Assembly: GCF_016650035.1 (NCBI RefSeq)
Contig: NZ_JAENWM010000035.1
Span: 1-37,617, forward strand
Reading direction: 5' to 3'
DNA length: 37,617 nucleotides
From: Clostridium sp.
Lineage (GTDB): Bacteria > Bacillota > Clostridia > Clostridiales > Clostridiaceae
Under the pieces are notes generated by a model, which did not search any database, was not told the DNA's origin, and saw only the letters and a program-made list of their open reading frames with translations. Shown piece after piece: positions 33,997 through 37,617 of the stretch. Made by a program: the position numbers and the translations under genes. The first letter of the stretch is position 1. Every line of letters starts with the position of its first letter.

Positions 33997-34051
33997 TTTT
34001 AGAAAAGTTTTAGAAAAGCTTTAGAAGAAGTTTATAACATTATTGTATAAT
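33997..34051 (+). promoter_or_regulatory. Three tandem repeats and -10 box before the efflux operon
   Basis: TTTTAGAAAAG (33997-34007), TTTTAGAAAAG (34008-34018) and CTTTAGAAGAAG (34019-34030) are contiguous direct repeats of 11, 11 and 12 bases, one per helical turn. They end 15 bases before a perfect -10 TATAAT (34046-34051) and cover the place where a -35 should be; no -35 is present. This is the layout of tandem sites for an activator, for example a response regulator. Confidence 0.65.
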
Positions 34052-34129
34052 ATATATATCGAACAAAATTTGTAAGTATATTGATTTTGAAGTTTAATTT
34101 GGGTTGGGCATTTATAAGGAGGAGCAATG

Positions 34130-35290
34130 ATGAAAAAGAAAACAGTAATTTACGGTTTAATTGTAGTAGGTATTTTAAGTGGTGTATTTTTAATAAGTGA
34201 AAAGAGAAAAAACAGTAAAATCACAACAGTAAAAACTGCTGTAGTTCAGGTAGGTGAACTTAAATCCTATATATCTACCACTGCAACAGTAAAATCAAAA
34301 GACAGTAAAGAATATTATGGTCTTCAAGCTAAAATTAAAACGGTTAATGTGTCAGTAGGGGACAAAGTTAAAATAGGTGACATATTAATAGGTTATGAAA
34401 CTCAGGATTTGGCTTCAACAGTTAGCCAAGCACAAATTCAGTATGATAATGCAATACTATCGAAAAAAGATTTGTCTAATCAAAATGCTAGTATTAAAAG
34501 CAAAATCTCAGATTTAGATAAAGAAATTACAATTTTAGAAAAAAGTGAAAATCCTACAGATAAAGCAAAGCTAGAAACATCCAAACAGCAAAAGAATAGT
34601 TTATCTATGATTTCAGCTGAGAAATTAAAACAATCAGATAATGCTATAAAGTCAGCAGAGATATCATTAGCATCGGCAAAGCAAAATGTAGCGAATAATA
34701 AAAGCACAATTGTAGCCACAAACGCTGGAGTGGTAACAAAAGTTAACGCAATAGTAGGTTCTGTGGGAAATGGAATGGAAGCTGCCGTTGTAGTTCAAGC
34801 TTTAGAAGATTTAAAGGCAACTGCATCACTTGGTAAATATGATGCTAATAAGGTTAAAATGGGCCAAAAAGTTAACATTAAAAATGGAGTTAATACTTAT
34901 AGTGGAACTATTTCATTTATAGATCCTGCAGCCAATAAAGCGGTGGGAGTAACTGGAAGCGAAATAACATTAGGAGTGGAAATAGACATTTTAGATAAAG
35001 CTCCTGATTTAAAGATAGATTTTGATGTAGATGTAGATATATTAGTGGAAGAAGTTGCAAAGGCTATTAAAATACCTTCAGAGGCGCTAAAGATAGAAAA
35101 AGGCAACAAATATTTAGTATACATTGTTAAAGAAGATATGGTTTCCGAACTTAAGGTAACAGTAGGAACGCAGTCTGATACTGAAGTTCAAATAACTAAA
35201 GGGGTTAAGACTGGTGATAAAGTTATATTAAATCCATCAACTTCAATTAAAGACGGCATAATTGTAAATGAGGCGGTACAGCAAAATTAG
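34130..35290 (+). CDS. Membrane fusion protein of an ABC exporter (YknX/MacA-like)
   Basis: A 386-residue HlyD/MacA-type protein. AAGGAGGAG precedes ATG 34130 by seven bases; ATG 34127 is an alternative. One N-terminal membrane helix (VIYGLIVVGILSGVFLI) anchors it outside the membrane. A lipoyl-like half (VSVGDKVKIGDILIGYE) is split by a helical hairpin (about 100-190), with beta domains behind (GQKVNIKNGVNTYSG, IPSEALKIEKGNKYLVYIV). In Gram-positive bacteria the homologue YknX works with YknY and YknZ, which follow here. The substrate is unknown; peptides or toxic compounds are typical. Confidence 0.88.
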   Translation: MKKKTVIYGLIVVGILSGVFLISEKRKNSKITTVKTAVVQVGELKSYISTTATVKSKDSKEYYGLQAKIKTVNVSVGDKVKIGDILIGYETQDLASTVSQAQIQYDNAILSKKDLSNQNASIKSKISDLDKEITILEKSENPTDKAKLETSKQQKNSLSMISAEKLKQSDNAIKSAEISLASAKQNVANNKSTIVATNAGVVTKVNAIVGSVGNGMEAAVVVQALEDLKATASLGKYDANKVKMGQKVNIKNGVNTYSGTISFIDPAANKAVGVTGSEITLGVEIDILDKAPDLKIDFDVDVDILVEEVAKAIKIPSEALKIEKGNKYLVYIVKEDMVSELKVTVGTQSDTEVQITKGVKTGDKVILNPSTSIKDGIIVNEAVQQN

Positions 35291-35332
35291 TTATATTTTA
35301 TTTGCAGAAAGTTAATCCAAGGAGGAATACAA

Positions 35333-36025
35333 ATGTTAGAAGTAATAGATCTTACAAAAAAATACATAACTGGAGACGTTGAAATTATAGCCTTAAATAA
35401 TATTAGTTTAAAGATTGAAAAGGGAGAGTTTACTGCGATTATGGGGGCTTCTGGCTCTGGTAAATCTACTTTGATGAATATACTTGGGTGTCTTGATAAA
35501 ATGAATAGTGGTAAGTACATTTTAAATGGAAAAGACATTTCGGTCCTCAGTGGTGATGAACTTGCCTATATTAGAAATAAAGAAATAGGATTTGTGTTTC
35601 AATCATTTAATCTTATTCCAAGAATTAGCTTACTTGATAATGTTCAGCTCCCTATGATGTACGCAGGAGTACCTTCGAAGGAAAGAAAGAAAAAAGCACT
35701 GCAAGCTCTTGAAAAAGTTGGCCTTTCTGATAGAGTAAATCATATGCCAAATGAAATATCTGGTGGACAAAAACAAAGAGCTGCGATAGCAAGAGCTATA
35801 GTTAATTCTCCTGCAGTACTAATGGCAGATGAACCTACTGGAAATCTTGATTCTAAGTCCTCAGAAGATATAATGAAGATATTTAAAGACTTGAATAACG
35901 AAGGATCTACAATACTCATGGTAACACATGAAAATGATATTGCAGACCATACAAATAGGATAATAAGGTTTAGAGATGGAGAAATCGTATCAGATTCAAC
36001 TGTTAACAAACGAATTGTTTTATAA
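35333..36025 (+). CDS. ABC transporter ATPase (MacB/LolD/YknY-like)
   Basis: A 230-residue ATP-binding subunit. Walker A is GASGSGKST, the Q-loop is FVFQSFNLIPR, the signature is ISGGQKQRAAIARA, Walker B is VLMADEPTGNLD and the H-loop is MVTHEN. All are intact. GGAGG precedes the ATG. It lies 42 bases after the membrane fusion gene and 13 before the permease, within one operon. Belongs to the class that drives MacB-type permeases. Confidence 0.95.
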   Translation: MLEVIDLTKKYITGDVEIIALNNISLKIEKGEFTAIMGASGSGKSTLMNILGCLDKMNSGKYILNGKDISVLSGDELAYIRNKEIGFVFQSFNLIPRISLLDNVQLPMMYAGVPSKERKKKALQALEKVGLSDRVNHMPNEISGGQKQRAAIARAIVNSPAVLMADEPTGNLDSKSSEDIMKIFKDLNNEGSTILMVTHENDIADHTNRIIRFRDGEIVSDSTVNKRIVL

Positions 36026-36038
36026 GGGGAGTGAGTGA

Positions 36039-37250
36039 ATGAATATATTTGAAAGTGTAAAAACGGCCTTATCAAGTATAAAGGCAAATAAAATGAGAGC
36101 TTTCCTTACTATGCTTGGAATAATAATTGGTATAAGTTCAGTTATAACAATAGTATCGCTTGGTAAAGGAGGACAATTAGCTATCACAGGTGAATTTGAA
36201 AAATTGGGGGCTTCATCCGTTACAATTAGTGTAAGTGGCGAAAATGCTCAGTCAACAGATTTTATAACCTTAGAAGATGTTAAACAGCTAAAACAAAAAA
36301 TAGAAAGCATTAAATATGCAAGTCCATCTTTTCAAGTAAGAGGTTCTGTTTTTTCTGAAAATAGTAGCAAAACTGCATTTATGAGGGGAGGATCACCCGA
36401 CCTTGCATATATAAATAATACAGAGATTATTTTTGGAAGATATTTTAGTGAAAAGGAATATGAACAAGGAACAGCAGTAGGGATAATTGACGAAACGGAT
36501 GCAATAACACTATTTGGTTATTCCGATGTTGTAGGTGAAAGCATTAAAGTAGGTCAGAATACACTAATTAAAAAGATGACTATTGTAGGTGTTGAGAAAG
36601 GAATAACTTCTCCTTTTGGAAACGGTGGAAATTCTGGTAAACCAATTATAATAACTTCTCCGGTAACCTTTTTGAGCAGGTTACAGTCCGATGAATTTAA
36701 AATAAGTTCTATGACTGTGATGGCAGATTCACAAGATAATAGCGAATCTGTGGGAAATGGAACAATAAATATGTTAGAATCAAGGCACAATAACAGAGGA
36801 AAGGAAATATATTCAGCAGATAATGCACTCGCAGTTCTCGAGCAAATTAACAGCGTTCTTGGAATATTCACATCATTCATAAGTGCTGTTGCGGCTATAT
36901 CGCTACTGGTTGGTGGAATCGGCGTAATGAACATAATGCTTGTATCAGTTACAGAAAGAACAAGGGAAATAGGGATAAGAAAAGCAGTAGGCGCAACAAC
37001 TAAAATAATACTAATGCAATTTTTAATTGAATCAGTTATTTTGTCCTCAATAGGAGGTATAATTGGACTTATACTCGGAATTGTTGGTGCAGAGATAATT
37101 GGTAGTTTTGCCGGGATAACACCCGTTGTATCTTTAACAGCCGTAGTAGGATCTATTTTGTTTTCTTCAGCAGTAGGTGTTTTCTTTGGGTTATACCCAG
37201 CTAAGAAAGCAGCAGAATTAGATCCAATTGATGCCCTTAGATATGAATAA
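36039..37250 (+). CDS. FtsX/MacB-type ABC permease (YknZ-like)
   Basis: A 403-residue permease with the MacB topology: one N-terminal helix (RAFLTMLGIIIGISSVITIVS), an extracellular MacB_PCD domain (about 45-270), then three C-terminal helices. VTERTREIGIRKAVGATT is the family's coupling motif, and YPAKKAAELDPIDALRYE is the usual end. The start ATG follows GGGGAGTGAG. Together with the two preceding genes it forms a mechanotransmission-type exporter. Neither a two-component gene nor a bacteriocin gene is in the window, so the cargo is open. Confidence 0.93.
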   Translation: MNIFESVKTALSSIKANKMRAFLTMLGIIIGISSVITIVSLGKGGQLAITGEFEKLGASSVTISVSGENAQSTDFITLEDVKQLKQKIESIKYASPSFQVRGSVFSENSSKTAFMRGGSPDLAYINNTEIIFGRYFSEKEYEQGTAVGIIDETDAITLFGYSDVVGESIKVGQNTLIKKMTIVGVEKGITSPFGNGGNSGKPIIITSPVTFLSRLQSDEFKISSMTVMADSQDNSESVGNGTINMLESRHNNRGKEIYSADNALAVLEQINSVLGIFTSFISAVAAISLLVGGIGVMNIMLVSVTERTREIGIRKAVGATTKIILMQFLIESVILSSIGGIIGLILGIVGAEIIGSFAGITPVVSLTAVVGSILFSSAVGVFFGLYPAKKAAELDPIDALRYE

Positions 37251-37279
37251 AAATAGTGCCGGTGGCACTATTTTTCTTT
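37249..37279. terminator. Bidirectional terminator after the exporter operon
   Basis: A perfect 12-bp stem, AAAAATAGTGCC with GGCACTATTTTT, has a 3-base loop and is followed by CTTTTTC. The minus-strand gene 37268-37540 ends inside it. Confidence 0.9.
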
Positions 37280-37540
37280 TTCACCAAACTCTTCTATCAT
37301 AAATTTATCAAAATGAATCTCATCTATAAAATTATTTTCATCAAAACTAGTTTTATGCCTTTTATTATATTCATTAATATTAGATTTTAGCCAGTAAGGT
37401 GTTGAAATATCAAATTTGTAACATAATTCTGTTATACAGATTTTTAAATTTTCTTGATAACTATCTTGGTCTTCAGACATTGCCACTTCATCCATTATCA
37501 TTCTATTATCATTCATTATCTTGCCCCAAATTTTTAACAT
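37268..37540 (-). CDS. Unknown acidic protein, 90 residues
   Basis: A 90-residue protein whose ATG follows AAGGAGG. It begins MLKIWGKIMNDNRMIMDEVA and ends KFMIEEFGEKEK. It is acidic and mostly helical, with two cysteines (KICITELCYKF) and a tryptophan in PYWLKSN. No signal peptide or membrane segment. I do not recognise a family. The stop lies in the terminator shared with the exporter operon, and a folded leader lies upstream. Confidence 0.7.
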   Translation of the reverse strand: MLKIWGKIMNDNRMIMDEVAMSEDQDSYQENLKICITELCYKFDISTPYWLKSNINEYNKRHKTSFDENNFIDEIHFDKFMIEEFGEKEK

Positions 37541-37562
37541 TTTTAACCTCCTTGCCTATGTT

Positions 37563-37594
37563 GAGCTTTCACGGAAACTCCTTAGCTCCTGTGA
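37563..37594 (-). promoter_or_regulatory. Leader with two competing pairings
   Basis: GAGCT (37563-37567) can pair with AGCTC (37584-37588), with an inner GGA/TCC stem. Alternatively TCAC-GGA (37569-37575) can pair with TCC-T-GTGA (37587-37594). The two pairings share bases and exclude each other. This may be a small regulatory leader, although the window ends before its 5' end can be seen. Confidence 0.3.
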
Positions 37595-37617
37595 TTACTC
37601 ATTTTTAGCATCATTAA

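Noticed and set aside
37399-37608. 69-codon frame on the plus strand at the right end
   Set aside because: It is antisense to the 90-residue gene, which has AAGGAGG before its ATG; no binding site supports the plus frame.

Overview
The window looks like chromosomal DNA from a Clostridium sensu stricto or a close relative. It is strongly AT-rich. Most genes have GGAGG or extended GGAGGTGAT-type ribosome binding sites, and several start at TTG or GTG. Many transcripts end in strong, often bidirectional, hairpin terminators. The protein families present (DegV, ROK glucokinase, GH65 phosphorylase, YgiQ, YwbE) fit a Gram-positive anaerobe. I cannot name the species from the sequence alone. I saw no rRNA, tRNA, CRISPR array, insertion sequence or phage gene.

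Layout. 1-5017: the tail of an unknown gene, a secreted and membrane-anchored CBM41 type I pullulanase, an alpha/beta hydrolase, and a TRM11-like RNA methyltransferase broken by an in-frame stop. 5129-5545: two tandem Lmo0937-type mini membrane proteins on the minus strand. 5845-8350: ROK glucokinase, DegV and two unknown small proteins. 8608-18879: a complete Gram-positive Tad/Flp pilus locus (prepilin peptidase, cytoplasmic DegS-like kinase, DegU-like regulator, Flp pilin, TadE, TadG-like protein, CpaB with a LysM domain, CpaE with an intact receiver domain, CpaF, TadB, TadC, and a DUF192 protein). 18977-22578: YgiQ, a small unknown, a PIN-like protein and a minimal kinase-fold protein. 22666-29045: a maltodextrin module in which pgmB and maltose phosphorylase are divergent from a LacI-type repressor, followed by a cytosolic pullulanase. 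29199-33893: metallophosphoesterase, YwbE, a TtcA-like tRNA thiolase and several small proteins, including a 22-residue peptide gene. 34130-37250: a YknXYZ/MacAB-like efflux or export operon. 37268-37540: one unknown gene on the minus strand.

How the genes fit together. The surface pullulanase can debranch glycogen or starch outside the cell. The second pullulanase can trim imported branched dextrins. Maltose phosphorylase and beta-phosphoglucomutase turn maltose into glucose plus glucose-6-phosphate with little ATP cost, and the glucokinase can capture the free glucose. Operator-like palindromes sit over both divergent promoters beside the LacI-type gene.

The Tad locus is the most coherent system in the window. 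It carries its own two-component pair, and the pilin promoter has a poor -35 box preceded by two GACTTTTAG copies exactly 22 bp apart, a layout expected for an activator such as the adjacent response regulator. The efflux operon has a comparable design, with three tandem 11-12 bp repeats in place of a -35 box. These regulatory readings are inferences from sequence and have not been tested.
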